Positions 1 through 9,960 of a stretch of 64,000 nucleotides of DNA are shown here, piece after piece. Origin of the DNA: Phoma sp. XZ068 (taxonomy: Eukaryota > Ascomycota > Dothideomycetes > Pleosporales > Didymellaceae); NCBI GenBank assembly GCA_004835665.1, contig RBKR01000016.1, positions 930,001 to 994,000 of the forward strand, read 5' to 3'. Below the pieces are notes generated by a model that saw only the letters and a program-made list of their open reading frames with translations, was not told the DNA's origin and did not search any database. Made by a program: the position numbers and the translations under genes. Each line of letters begins with the position of its first letter. Within the stretch, counting starts at the first letter, position 1.

Positions 1-1802
1 TGTTCCGAGCCAAGGAAGTCCCACACATTCTGCTCATCAGTATACTCATCCGCGGCCGCTGTGGAACTGCTGCATAGAATGTAGCTAGGCCCCAGGTATT
101 TGAATAGCCGGTTCTCTTCTACAGGCCTCAGTAGGCAAGGACACTCGCTTCCGAAAAGAATGCCACATGCGTCTCCTTCGCGTGCCACAGCCGGAGCCAA
201 TCCCATGTAACCCCGTTTTGTGATTATGAACCTTTTCGTGTGAGTCCTCTCGTTAATATAGGATTGTATTCTGTTCAATTTATTGAGTTGGTCGGCGTCC
301 TGATCTGATTCAGAAGTTCTGTCACCATCTGCACGTTTCTTCAACTCGTTTAAGTATGCAATTTCACAAGCTTCCCACGACTCCCAGTCACCGCGGAAAG
401 AGTTGACCAAGAGCGCTTCCAGAAACGATGCGGCCTGGAATGAAGCACCATAAGATTTTGGGGATGAAGATGTGCGTATAGACCGCCAAAGATTGACCAC
501 GGTCTCTAGTGTTGTTGTAGGCCCGTGGAGCACTTCCGACACAAAGTGGACAGAGTCGCATACAACGCCGTGAACCTTGAGTGTATTCTTGCGAATCACT
601 TCTGGATTTCTCCATAATCCCGTTCTAGGCATCAGACCAGGTCTAACGCTACGATCATAACACGCGTCAAAAGTGTCCTGTGAGCCATTCAAAGTCCACA
701 TTGGCATCCAAGTTGGGCGGCCACACTGAAGCGACTGTTCGTCGTGTGCGACGTACTCGAGAATTCTGACATCTCCAGTCGCGCGTATGTATTGAATGGC
801 AAAATCTTCGAAGACTTCATAGGGCGTAAGTTCGTAATTTGGCGTGAGACAAAAATTGCCCATTGGCTCCTTCACGAGGTCCCGAAAGGCATAGATTCTG
901 TCCCGTGGATCTGTAAATTGGAGCCTTTTGTAGCCGAGATAATTCAGCAGGTACTCTGGCTGAGCCGTCCCTTCGCGGATGAATACGCTAATACTTTTGA
1001 AATTCTGGTCGCCGAACGTGAATGCGCCAATGTGTGGCTGGATATTATGCAGAAGGCGTGGACGAAATGTACTGGATCGGTAGAGATGCCATGTTGTGGC
1101 CAACATCAGATCATCCCAGCTAAATTGGCTCTGGCCCCAGATTATCACACCAGACTTAGCAAGAGCTGCTTCTCGCACGACCCAGCCTCGACTAAACCAG
1201 GCTTGATCAAGGAGTGTTTCTAACGAATCCCAGCGGGCATCGTTGGACAGAGGATCATTAGGCTCTGGCCATGGGAAGTCATCCCAATCAGGGTTACTGA
1301 GCTTGCTGAGCCCTTCGTTGATCATGTTGCGCACCTCCTTCAGAAGCGGGCTGACGTTTGCACCATCTTCACTAGCATCAGATCCCATGTACATGAGTAC
1401 TTGTTTTGCTTCTTTGTAGATTCGGCCCATGATCGCAACTTGATGACTCTTTTCTTTTGCATCTCGCTGATCAATACAGATTGAGTCCGCCCAAAGTGGC
1501 CTTGGTGCATCCAGAAGGCGGAGCCTTTGCAAGGCTTCGTGCAGACTTGATGTAATTTGCAGATTTCGGCCGTTGCAACGGATTGTCTGATCTTTGAGCG
1601 GAGTCCCCCACACGTAGGAGACAGCTTCAAATTCTGTGTTTGCGAGAAGAGTAGTGTGAAGTGTGCATTCGAGTGGTTCGTTGCCTGAACCAGGCTGAAG
1701 CAAAAGGTAGCGAAAAAACTCGCCTTGAGGAAGTGCGTCGTACTGATAAGGTTCATTTAACGTAGCTCGATTGGCGTTAGTAAGCCCTGTGGGATCTTCC
1801 AT
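1..1802 (-). CDS. HET-domain protein, 3' end cut by window edge
   Basis: The frame is open for 600 codons from the ATG at 1802-1800 to the window edge, with no stop and no need of introns. HET proteins act in non-self recognition and programmed cell death after hyphal fusion; the role of this one is unknown. Visible HET hallmarks are SYVWG at residues 62-66 and a WADSICIDQ block about 40 residues later, followed by a QVAIMGRIY segment. It is a full-length paralogue of the next gene: the order of conserved blocks is the same (GWVVREA, YAF-DL, a KRFIITKRGY segment near the C terminus). Only about 15-20 residues should be missing at the C terminus, judged from that paralogue. The 183-base gap to the neighbour and the same orientation point to tandem duplication. 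Confidence 0.85.
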   Translation of the reverse strand, partial: MEDPTGLTNANRATLNEPYQYDALPQGEFFRYLLLQPGSGNEPLECTLHTTLLANTEFEAVSYVWGTPLKDQTIRCNGRNLQITSSLHEALQRLRLLDAPRPLWADSICIDQRDAKEKSHQVAIMGRIYKEAKQVLMYMGSDASEDGANVSPLLKEVRNMINEGLSKLSNPDWDDFPWPEPNDPLSNDARWDSLETLLDQAWFSRGWVVREAALAKSGVIIWGQSQFSWDDLMLATTWHLYRSSTFRPRLLHNIQPHIGAFTFGDQNFKSISVFIREGTAQPEYLLNYLGYKRLQFTDPRDRIYAFRDLVKEPMGNFCLTPNYELTPYEVFEDFAIQYIRATGDVRILEYVAHDEQSLQCGRPTWMPMWTLNGSQDTFDACYDRSVRPGLMPRTGLWRNPEVIRKNTLKVHGVVCDSVHFVSEVLHGPTTTLETVVNLWRSIRTSSSPKSYGASFQAASFLEALLVNSFRGDWESWEACEIAYLNELKKRADGDRTSESDQDADQLNKLNRIQSYINERTHTKRFIITKRGYMGLAPAVAREGDACGILFGSECPCLLRPVEENRLFKYLGPSYILCSSSTAAADEYTDEQNVWDFLGSE

Positions 1803-1985
1803 GGTGGATACAGTGTACAATGTCCATGGAACAATGCGGAGGGCTGAGATGGACGTGCTAACGATGTTAGCATGAAGTGGGGTTGTGTGGCGTCACTGCA
1901 TAATCGCAGATGCCTGAATCTGACATGTGCAGGATCCGGCACTCGTCGAGACAGTGTCCACAAACCATACCTGGCTCAGGACCCT

Positions 1986-3836
1986 TTAGCACAAGTACAT
2001 GTCCTGCTCTTCAATATTCCATTCCAGCCAGTCCTTGCTGTCCTCGACACCAAAGCAGCTATAGAAGCCTATGCCGTGTTCGTCCAGATCGAGAATAGTT
2101 TTGCCCAAGATGAACCCGGAACCCAAGTAGACGTGGCAATCATTGGAGCTGCCTGGACGAAGTATGCATGGAGAGGAGCACCCAAAGATGATTCCGCACA
2201 AGTCTCCCTCTTGGGTGACCTCGGGTGCAAGGCCGAAGTATCCACGCGTGGTAATTAAGACTCTCTTGCCGGCGGTCGTTGATGAGATGAAACCATGGAA
2301 CTTGCTCGAACTCAGTGTGGCAACCTCATCGGCATCCCATGTGACCGTGTCCGACTCTTGCATCTGAGCGGAAAGACGTTCGAAAGTTGTAATGTATGTT
2401 CTCCGGGCATGAAGCCATTCATTAAGGTCTCCATAGTACCCTGCTGTTGCCAGCGCGTCGAAGAAAGCCTCAAGTAGATTCGAGGTCGGATAGGGCGTTT
2501 CAGAGATAGTGCGCTGTGCCAATGTCCACAGTTCGAATAAGTCTGCTGGCGATGTTGTACTGCCACGCAACACTCCGGAAGTGAATCGCACAGAGTCGCT
2601 GATAATTCCCTTGACTTTGAGAGTCGCACCATTGATCAGCTCTGGCACAGAGACCTCACATGTGCGTGTCGTCAGAGGTGGGTGATTGTCGTCTGCTGAG
2701 ACAAACCCAATGAAGTTATCTTCTTCTTTGCTCCAGTCCGGTGCCCAAGTCATGAGTCTTGAACTGAGAGATTCTTCGTCATGCTTAACATAGTGTAGTA
2801 TATCTACATCGCCAGTCGCGCACACGTAGTGGACCGCGAAGTCACGGTAGACCTTCAATGGCGAGTCATTATAGTTTGGGACGATGTGAAGCTGCCGCGT
2901 TGATGTCTCAGTAAGATCAAGAAAGGCGTATATCCTATCTCTGGCGTCTTTCAGTCGCAGGGCTCTTGCAAAATGCATGTAGTCAAGGAGCGAACATGCC
3001 TTCCAAGAGCCTGCTTGATAGAACACGCAAATTATGCTTTGATGCTGAGCCTCGTAAGCCTCGAGATGAGACCTGAAACGGTCCTCGGCCGGGATGGAGA
3101 TCGTCTTTACAGCTCGTCGGTGCCTCCAGACGAGAGTTCGCATTAGGTCGTTCCAAGGAAACTCGGTCTGTCCCCAGATCACTAATCCCTGTCGCGCCAG
3201 GCCCGCTTCTCGAACCACCCAGCCTCGCTGGAACCAGTCTTGTTCTATGAGCACGTTTACGGACGCCCAACGCGGGTCTCTCAGAACGGGAGCATCTGCG
3301 TCCGCGTAGGGAAACCAGTCCCACGGGCTCCATTGCGGCTGCCATTCACCGTTTTCCTTCATTTCATCGATTGTCCTGTTGATGCTGGCGAGCCCGATGT
3401 CAATCATTTCGCAGACGTCCTTTAACAATGAAAGCACACGCGGCCCATGCTCTTCCCCAGTCGGACCCATGCAGATGAGGACGCGCTCTGCGTGACTGTA
3501 GATTTGACCCATAATGGTTACTTGACGACCCTTCTCTTCAAGGTCTTCCTGGTTGATGCAAATGGAATCTGCCCAAAGGTTCCTTGGAGTATCTAGCAGC
3601 CTGACTCGCTGAAGCACCCTGTAAAGATTCGGGGTTATCTTCAAGATCTTGCCATCGCAGATGATGTCATGATCTCGTTGATCGGTGCCCCAGACGTATG
3701 AAACAGATTCGTAGTGAGCCTCATCGATGCGAGAAGTATGTAGACTGCACCTGAGTGGGTCACCATTGGCGCCCGGCAGGAGAACGAGGTACCGAAAAGC
3801 ATCCGGCGGAAGCTCATCATATTTATACGCGTCCAT
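1986..3836 (-). CDS. HET-domain protein (heterokaryon incompatibility family)
   Basis: A single-exon gene of 616 residues starting at ATG 3836. The HET domain is N-terminal: SYVWG at residues 46-50, WADSICINQED at about 88-98, then QVTIMGQIYSHAERV. The rest is the usual long, weakly conserved HET C-terminal part with no recognisable NACHT, ankyrin or WD repeats. No signal peptide or membrane segment is seen, so a cytoplasmic location is inferred. Family knowledge: HET domains trigger cell death when allelic or non-allelic partners differ, and most family members have no known partner. It is the upstream member of a tandem pair with the gene at the left edge. Confidence 0.9.
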   Translation of the reverse strand: MDAYKYDELPPDAFRYLVLLPGANGDPLRCSLHTSRIDEAHYESVSYVWGTDQRDHDIICDGKILKITPNLYRVLQRVRLLDTPRNLWADSICINQEDLEEKGRQVTIMGQIYSHAERVLICMGPTGEEHGPRVLSLLKDVCEMIDIGLASINRTIDEMKENGEWQPQWSPWDWFPYADADAPVLRDPRWASVNVLIEQDWFQRGWVVREAGLARQGLVIWGQTEFPWNDLMRTLVWRHRRAVKTISIPAEDRFRSHLEAYEAQHQSIICVFYQAGSWKACSLLDYMHFARALRLKDARDRIYAFLDLTETSTRQLHIVPNYNDSPLKVYRDFAVHYVCATGDVDILHYVKHDEESLSSRLMTWAPDWSKEEDNFIGFVSADDNHPPLTTRTCEVSVPELINGATLKVKGIISDSVRFTSGVLRGSTTSPADLFELWTLAQRTISETPYPTSNLLEAFFDALATAGYYGDLNEWLHARRTYITTFERLSAQMQESDTVTWDADEVATLSSSKFHGFISSTTAGKRVLITTRGYFGLAPEVTQEGDLCGIIFGCSSPCILRPGSSNDCHVYLGSGFILGKTILDLDEHGIGFYSCFGVEDSKDWLEWNIEEQDMYLC

Positions 3837-4418
3837 TGTTGAATGTTTTGTATTGAATACGTTGGGAGATCCAATTATAACAGACCGATCGAGGATTGCA
3901 GCATTTCGATAATGCGTCTAGAATTGAGCTGTGGGTGGCATCGAACTTCAGCTGGTGATTGCTTGCGACAAGTCAGGTCACCTTTGGCCATTCCAGAAAA
4001 GGCATTGGGACGCGCCAATTGATTCGTCAGTATGCGCCGATAATCTTATGTTGCGAGATGGACATGGATGGAAGTTCTGAGTGGATTGAGAAGGGTCAGG
4101 GTATGCTAATTACACCTTACCGCTTGAAGACTAGATTCAGCTTTCGTCTCCCCACTAGCAGTGTAACTACATGAGCAATCACCAGTTTGCCCACAATCAC
4201 TTGAGGGCAGTGACGGGTTTCCAGTTATTTAATAACATGAATTGGATTTCGAAGGTCCCCCAAGATTTGACAACGACTATCACGATGCATCTTTCATGTA
4301 TTGGTAAGCACTGACCATGATATTGCCTATCCTATGACATAAGATGTAGGTCCAGTGCTTCCAAGGTACGGGATCTTGTCTTGACCGGTGAGCGTCTACA
4401 CTTCGTCTCAAACTACCC
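3837..4418. other. Intergenic, no gene seen
   Basis: This is the presumed promoter of the HET gene on one side and the 3' flank of the repeat-rich gene on the other. A second frame of the repeat-rich gene stays open down to 4280, but nothing suggests it is used. No RNA gene was seen. Confidence 0.5.
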
Positions 4419-5030
4419 TCACTTGCGCTTTCCACTTGAATCTCCACCAGAACGTCGTCCCTTACTTCTTGGTGCGGCATCTTCCGCGGATGGTTGGCGC
4501 TTCTTATGCCCTCCACTTGATTCTCCACCAGAACGCCTTCCCCGACTTCGTGCGGTATCTTCAGCAGGAGATGGACCGCGGTCCTTTCGCCTTCCACTAG
4601 ATCTATCTCCGGATCGCCTTCCCCGACTGTTTGGTTCGGCACCTTCAGCCGATCGATGACGCTTCTTATGCCCTCCACTTGATTCTCCTCCAGAACGCCT
4701 TCCCCGGCTTTTTGGTGCCGCATCCTCAGCTTGTGATGAACGGGACTTCTTAGGCCTTCCCCGACTTCTTGATGTCGCATCTTCAGCCTTCGATGAACGA
4801 GACTTCTTACGTCGTCCTCGGCTTCTTGGTGCGGCATCTTCAGCCTGCGATGAACGGGATTCCTTACGCTTTCCACCTGATTCTCCGCTAGAGCGCTTTC
4901 CCCGACTTCTCGGTGCGGCAACTTCAGCTTCTGGTGGACGGTGATCACCATGCTTACTACTTGATCCTCCTTCACCACGTTTCCCTTGACCTCTCGGCAC
5001 TGAGCCTTCAGCCTGTGGTGGACGGGCTTC
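4419..5030 (-). repeat. In-frame coding minisatellite
   Basis: Imperfect tandem units of roughly 60-75 bases encode the SRGRR-type repeats. Unit lengths stay multiples of three, so the main frame is kept and a second same-strand frame (4280-5095) reads a periodic sequence too. Boundaries are approximate. Confidence 0.65.
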
Positions 5031-5441
5031 GTCGGCTGCAGCAGCAGCTGGAGCATACACACGCTCACCGCCTTGATTACCTCGCGGCCCTGCATTTAAC
5101 CTCTCATTTCGTATCCTCTCCTTTAATTCCTCCCTCTCATTTATTTCCTTTTCAAGCCGTTTACTGTTCTCTTTCGCACACGCTCCTTGCGGCCGAAGTG
5201 GACGGTCCCCGCTAAACTTTTCATAATGTTCTTGATCGTACGCATACTTTCCTTGGTCATTTTTTCGAAGCATGATAACGAGTGGGTCCTTGCCGTTTGG
5301 AACAGCAGCAGCGATTTGGGCGGTGTTTATGCCACGAGGCTGTTCGGCGTTGATGCGCGCGGCCGCTTGGTTGGCCAGATCGCGATAAGGGTTACCGAAT
5401 GGCTTTGAGTGTCTGGAATGTTTGGAATGCTTGGAGCCCAT
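4419..5441 (-). CDS. Basic, repeat-rich (SRGRR) hypothetical protein
   Basis: A single exon of 340 residues from ATG 5441; I do not recognise a family. The N terminus MGSKHS fits the N-myristoylation pattern (Gly2, Ser6, basic flank), followed by a short region (about residues 15-85) that looks globular and a charged helix rich in Glu, Arg and Lys (about 90-115). From about residue 140 to the end it is low complexity: repeated units of about 20-25 residues built on the core AEDAAPRSRGRRSGGESSG, rich in Arg, Lys, Ser and Gly. RS/RGR-type tails often bind RNA or nucleic acid, but that is only an inference here. The repeat keeps other frames open on both strands. The gene may be lineage specific. 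Confidence 0.6.
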   Translation of the reverse strand: MGSKHSKHSRHSKPFGNPYRDLANQAAARINAEQPRGINTAQIAAAVPNGKDPLVIMLRKNDQGKYAYDQEHYEKFSGDRPLRPQGACAKENSKRLEKEINEREELKERIRNERLNAGPRGNQGGERVYAPAAAAADEARPPQAEGSVPRGQGKRGEGGSSSKHGDHRPPEAEVAAPRSRGKRSSGESGGKRKESRSSQAEDAAPRSRGRRKKSRSSKAEDATSRSRGRPKKSRSSQAEDAAPKSRGRRSGGESSGGHKKRHRSAEGAEPNSRGRRSGDRSSGRRKDRGPSPAEDTARSRGRRSGGESSGGHKKRQPSAEDAAPRSKGRRSGGDSSGKRK

Positions 5442-5756
5442 GGTGTAGGTATGGTCGCACTTTGGCGCTTTCAGGAGTGGGAGCTGCAGTGTTATAAGGC
5501 GATGGTATGTGAAAGTCTGAAGCTAGTCACGCACATGGAATTACACGTGGTATATGTGAATGATATCGTTTTGCGCAAGAGGAAAGCTAATCATAGTGTC
5601 GTGAAGCCCTCCATGCTTGTACCAAAACGCCAGTATCCTAAACGTACTCAGTCCCTATATTGCCGGCCCAATCCTCGTCGAGGAGGTTTTTGTGATATTG
5701 TCGAAGTGTGAATCTCCGCCCCGCTAAATACCACCATTGATTAGTCAATGACATCT
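5442..5756. other. Intergenic, no gene seen
   Basis: Holds the promoter of the repeat-rich gene and the 3' flank of the next minus-strand gene. No ORF or RNA structure of note. Confidence 0.5.
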
Positions 5757-7277
5757 TCACCATCCAGGGGGTGAAGCCATGTCCGTGGCATTGACGAAGC
5801 TGCTGGCGAAGTCGTGGGCGCCTTCTACCGCCTGGAGATTGGTGAATTTCTCACCACCGTTGGTCAGACCCTGGAGATATCCACCGTTGTGGCCAAAAGG
5901 TGTGATCGGAGGAGAACTGTAGAACTGGGTGCCGGCCATAGGAGTAGTGGGAAGGAATTCAGTACCCCGAGAGGGAGCTTGAGTAGCTAGGAGGTACTTT
6001 GATCTGTTGCCTTGAATGTCTTCATGCGTGTATGGGAAGGCGCCGAGCTCGTACTGGTGTTGCGGAACGTCGCTGATGAAACCCACAGAAGGGGCGGATG
6101 TATCAACTGAATTCTCATGCATCATGTTAGCTGAGTTTCGAAGCGTACCGAACGTAGCAGTGTGCGGTGGCTTTTTCCACTTGTACGGGCAGGTCATATC
6201 CTGACGGTCTTGGTCCATGTAAGCGCGGCGCAGGGTGATGATGAGAGACTGGGTGGCTTCCATGCGCGTTGGCTTCTTGCGGAGTGGTCTGCTGGCTTCA
6301 GGTTCGTGCGATGACTTCCCTTTTGCACCAGGCACAGCGTATCTATTCTTACGTGTCCACGCCATCTTGAGACTAGGAATCTGGTGACCTTCGGCAACCT
6401 GTTTGCTTCGAAGCTTGAGAAGAGCCTGCTGCAAGGCACCGGCGGTAACCCGCTCGCCGACAACCTGAGCAGCTTGTTCAAAGGGAATTTGGATTCCGTT
6501 ATCTCCACAAGCCCAGACAAGGCCAAGGCATGCGTTCTTCCAGTCGTCATCATCCCACTTCAGGAGCTTCTGACGTGGCTGACGTGGCTTGCGAGGAGCG
6601 CCATCCTTGTTGATTTTGGTGGTCTTTAGAGGACGATCCTCCTCGGACCCGCTCTCCGCGAAGTCGCTCACTTCGAATTCGTCCTCAACAGGGGTAGCAC
6701 TGAGTGCGAACTCATCTTGAAAATCTGCTTCGTTGAAGTCCGTGTTGCGTATATCAGCCACTTCCATGCTGCCAGATTCTGCAAGAAAGGAATCAGAGGC
6801 AAAGGGACCAGTGCTGTCAGGGTAGATTGGCTCAGCAGTACCGAAGGAACCTGGGACGTAAGAACCAGTTATGAGAGTTCCGCCTGATACAGACTCGTCA
6901 AGGCTTGGGATTCCGTAATTGTAGAAGGCATCAACGTTAGAAGAAGACCGCATCCACGGATGAAGCGTATTGTTGTCGTAGGAGGGCGCGCTGTGGTTGT
7001 TGGTGCTGTATGGCGTGTAGGCGAGGCCTCCAAACGGCTCACTGAAATGGATTTGGCTCATTCCTGCAGCACGGCCAGAATCGACAGCAAGCTGGTTATG
7101 ATGGGTCTTCTCGTTCTTGACAGTCTCTTTGCGCCTACGCTTCTTCTCGGGAGATTCTTGTTTGACAAAGCCTTTACTGCTGGTGGGAGGGGTGTCTTGC
7201 GCGCTCAGATAGGTTTGCTCCACATCAGGCTCGTCGAAAGGAGAGATCTCCACCAGCCTGTTGTTGTGGAACCCCAT
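5757..7277 (-). CDS. Uncharacterised nuclear-type protein, possible DNA-binding regulator
   Basis: The frame is open up to 7319, but the first ATG is at 7277 (MGFHNNR), giving about 506 residues; the upstream extension begins with TTG. A basic cluster EKKRRRKETVKNEK early in the protein is a likely nuclear localisation signal. The middle is acidic and Ser-rich. It is followed by a basic GAPRKPRQPRQK stretch leading into a compact conserved-looking block (KWDDDDWKNACLGLVWACG) that runs about 75 residues to WTRKNR. The spacing of Trp residues recalls Myb/SANT-like helical domains, but I cannot assign a family. The C-terminal third is disordered (Gly, Thr, Pro, Gln). The long gene-poor flank behind it is typical of regulatory genes with long leaders. 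A transcription-related role is inferred. Confidence 0.7.
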   Translation of the reverse strand: MGFHNNRLVEISPFDEPDVEQTYLSAQDTPPTSSKGFVKQESPEKKRRRKETVKNEKTHHNQLAVDSGRAAGMSQIHFSEPFGGLAYTPYSTNNHSAPSYDNNTLHPWMRSSSNVDAFYNYGIPSLDESVSGGTLITGSYVPGSFGTAEPIYPDSTGPFASDSFLAESGSMEVADIRNTDFNEADFQDEFALSATPVEDEFEVSDFAESGSEEDRPLKTTKINKDGAPRKPRQPRQKLLKWDDDDWKNACLGLVWACGDNGIQIPFEQAAQVVGERVTAGALQQALLKLRSKQVAEGHQIPSLKMAWTRKNRYAVPGAKGKSSHEPEASRPLRKKPTRMEATQSLIITLRRAYMDQDRQDMTCPYKWKKPPHTATFGTLRNSANMMHENSVDTSAPSVGFISDVPQHQYELGAFPYTHEDIQGNRSKYLLATQAPSRGTEFLPTTPMAGTQFYSSPPITPFGHNGGYLQGLTNGGEKFTNLQAVEGAHDFASSFVNATDMASPPGW

Positions 7278-9960
7278 GTTGGGTGAATTGGGGCTAACAG
7301 GCGATGGGGTGCTACTCAACGTCAGATGCTGTACTGGATGCAGAGAACTAGAGTTTGCATACCTGTGCTACAGCGTCAGTGCGGGTGGCGGAGCAGCTGC
7401 TCGGCGGAAAGGCGCGACTATGTCAGATGTTAGAATGTGCTATATGCACTGATGGGGTTAGGGAAGAGCCAAAGGACCAGTATGCTTGCTTCCGCCGACT
7501 GTAGAGTAAGTCAATGCGGAGAGGAGAAGACCACAGGATGGAGAGGGAAAGAGGTCAACCTGCTAGTCGGACGTACCTGTCAAGTCGGTGGAGATGAAGA
7601 CGATAGTGCAGTAGATGTTGAGAAAAAGGACACCCGAGTTGATTGTAAACGCCAAAGGGAGCGAAACAGATCTGTTCCTCCAAAGTTGCGCCTGCGACCA
7701 CGCTAATAACGGTGCGCCCGATGCCGAAAGCGTACAGCAAAGACTGGGAGAAAGCTGAAGTGAAGGGCTATTCGACTTTTGAAGCGGCCTGTGTGGAGAA
7801 TGACTGTTTGGTCAAGCCAATTGACCTTGCTATTGTGGGGCTTAATGGAGTCGAGCGTGCGGAGGCAACCAATGCGACGGGAGGGACAGGACAAGGTGCG
7901 CTCGAGTATTGCGTCCGTATGTATGCTTTGAGGCTCTGAAAGCGGGGCTAGGACGTGTTGACGATGGATGCCTGTGCAAAATACGGGAGCTTCTTTCGAT
8001 TCGCACCCACGGTTTGGGAGGACAATGAATAGAGCTCTTCCAAGCAAACTGCACATTGTCAGAACAATGGGCGGAACGATAGATCCAGAGCGCACCTCTG
8101 AGGCGTAGCTGGCTGACTCTAGTAACAGTCGCTGTTCCCTGCGTTGAGCAGCAAGGTGAGAGAGCAACCTGTTGCGCTATCTGGCGCTATAGATGCGAAG
8201 CTAGCAGCCAAAGAGCCAAGGGTCAGAAGTGCGACCAAAGTGGAGTCCTATTGTGTCTTGCTCTAGCTGAAGATGGTGTAGAAGGGACAGATGAAGTATC
8301 GATATATAGTCGGAAACGTGCTGGTCCGTATCACGTGTCAGCGTGGTCGCCGTAGATCTCTTGACAAGCGACGACTAAGCTGTGGGTCCCCCTGGAGAAA
8401 GGCAAACGGACGGCGGTCAAGGTCTTGGAGGAGGGCCAAAGGTGGACGTCATAACACCGTAGGGGTTGGCCCCCTTGGGGTAATACCTGGCCCTAGTATC
8501 CGCACCAGTATCCGGAAATTAGGACGGTGTCGTGATTCTAGGGACGGTGGCTTGTACGTTTTCCAAACGTGTAATAAGAGACATAGTCCTTAGAACCCTG
8601 GATAGGACGTTATTTGTCGTGCCGTATCTACGCTTCATGAGGTTCAACTATGGAGTCTAGTATTTTCTGTGCTTGTGAGGTTGGAATAGCAAGCCCAACA
8701 ACCCGGTTCTAAGAACAGCATTGAGAGAAAGCAAAGGCACAAGATCGTAAGGAAGCAGGAAAGACTGTACAGTAAAAAAAAACAGTGGATTGTTGGACTT
8801 GGATTGCAGAGCTGTAGCATGCACAGTTACGCAAAAGGAAGAGACGTGAAAGATGAACAGGACAAGAAAGCGTAGGAGATGCCCCAAACATCTGAAATGA
8901 AGATAAGAAAATGTAAACACCGTATAGCTCTTACTGACAAGTGGAACGAGAAGCCAATTAGATGTTAGTGTTAGAGTACAAGCGCTTATGTAACGTTATA
9001 CGTATAGTAATCTTAGGTGTGTGCTTCACAAAGTCTAGTGTTTGCCACATGTATGTCTGATACGCACAGCGGATCAGCAATGATACTTACCGACCATCCG
9101 ATTGTCATGTCGGCACAATTCCTCTATATATGACAAGTTTTTGAGCTCGAAAGTGATCGTATTGGAGGCCGAACGACTTCAGGGGTCCATATGGTATAAT
9201 GAGGTGGCGGCGACGTACTGACAACGTTCAAGAGACGATACAGCTTGTGATTGACATCTTTGTATGTGATGGCACCTTGATGTAGTGCTCCGAATTTACC
9301 GATCAGCCTTTCCGTTGACTGTTTGTCCGCGGTCGTCGACCTTGAGCTGGGTGGCTGCGCTAGTTGGGGCGTTCAATGTTCTGAGTTGACTCGAGGAAGT
9401 AGCCGACTTATGTCGATCATTCTGAGCATATTTCTCTGGATGGATCAGTAAATCCAAATTATTAGTGTGTAGCGATGATATGGCGCAAAAAAGCCACGTA
9501 TCTCGACTGGGGAGGTATCTGTTGCGATGCTCTGAAGGGATGTATCCGAGTAGCTCGTCGAACTAATTGTAATCAAATCACACTCGAAGAGACGGTGATA
9601 TGACGTTTTGTGAGAGCTGTGTTAGTGCCTCATGCTCAGATTTAGCCGTGCGCAAAGCCGACGGTCGAATGCTCAAGGTATGTACCACGCTGCGGGGTGT
9701 GCTGTAAAATATGCTTTGGAAGATTCGGGTTTCCAGCGAGGACGAAGCTCGAGAGCCTGGCATCGTGGGGGCGGCGCTTACACGAACGCATATTGACGCG
9801 TCTGTGAGCGCTCCTGATTGATTGATGCAACAGCCAGTGTTGTTAACACACAATGTGAAAGCTCCGGAACTGCTGCCCCTGATTGAGGCTTTGCGAGCGC
9901 TGTGGAAGCTAAGAGAAGAAGTAGCTGTACGAATACGTGTCAATTGTCCTGCGCTGATCA
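7278..9960. other. Gene-poor region upstream of the nuclear-type gene
   Basis: Only short, overlapping, mutually incompatible ORFs occur on both strands, none with a recognisable domain or paired splice sites. Part of it (roughly 8640-9130) is more AT-rich than the surroundings. It may include a long 5' leader with introns; for example a GTATGC donor lies just upstream of the start codon on the minus strand. Confidence 0.45.

Noticed and set aside
744..1223. ORFs on the plus strand and a 138-codon minus ORF inside the left-edge HET gene
   Set aside because: They are shadows of the 600-codon HET frame, which has no stop before the window edge.
4280..5095. 271-codon second frame across the repeat array as a separate gene
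   Set aside because: Explained by repeat units of lengths divisible by three; the 340-residue frame has a better start and a non-repeat N-terminal part.
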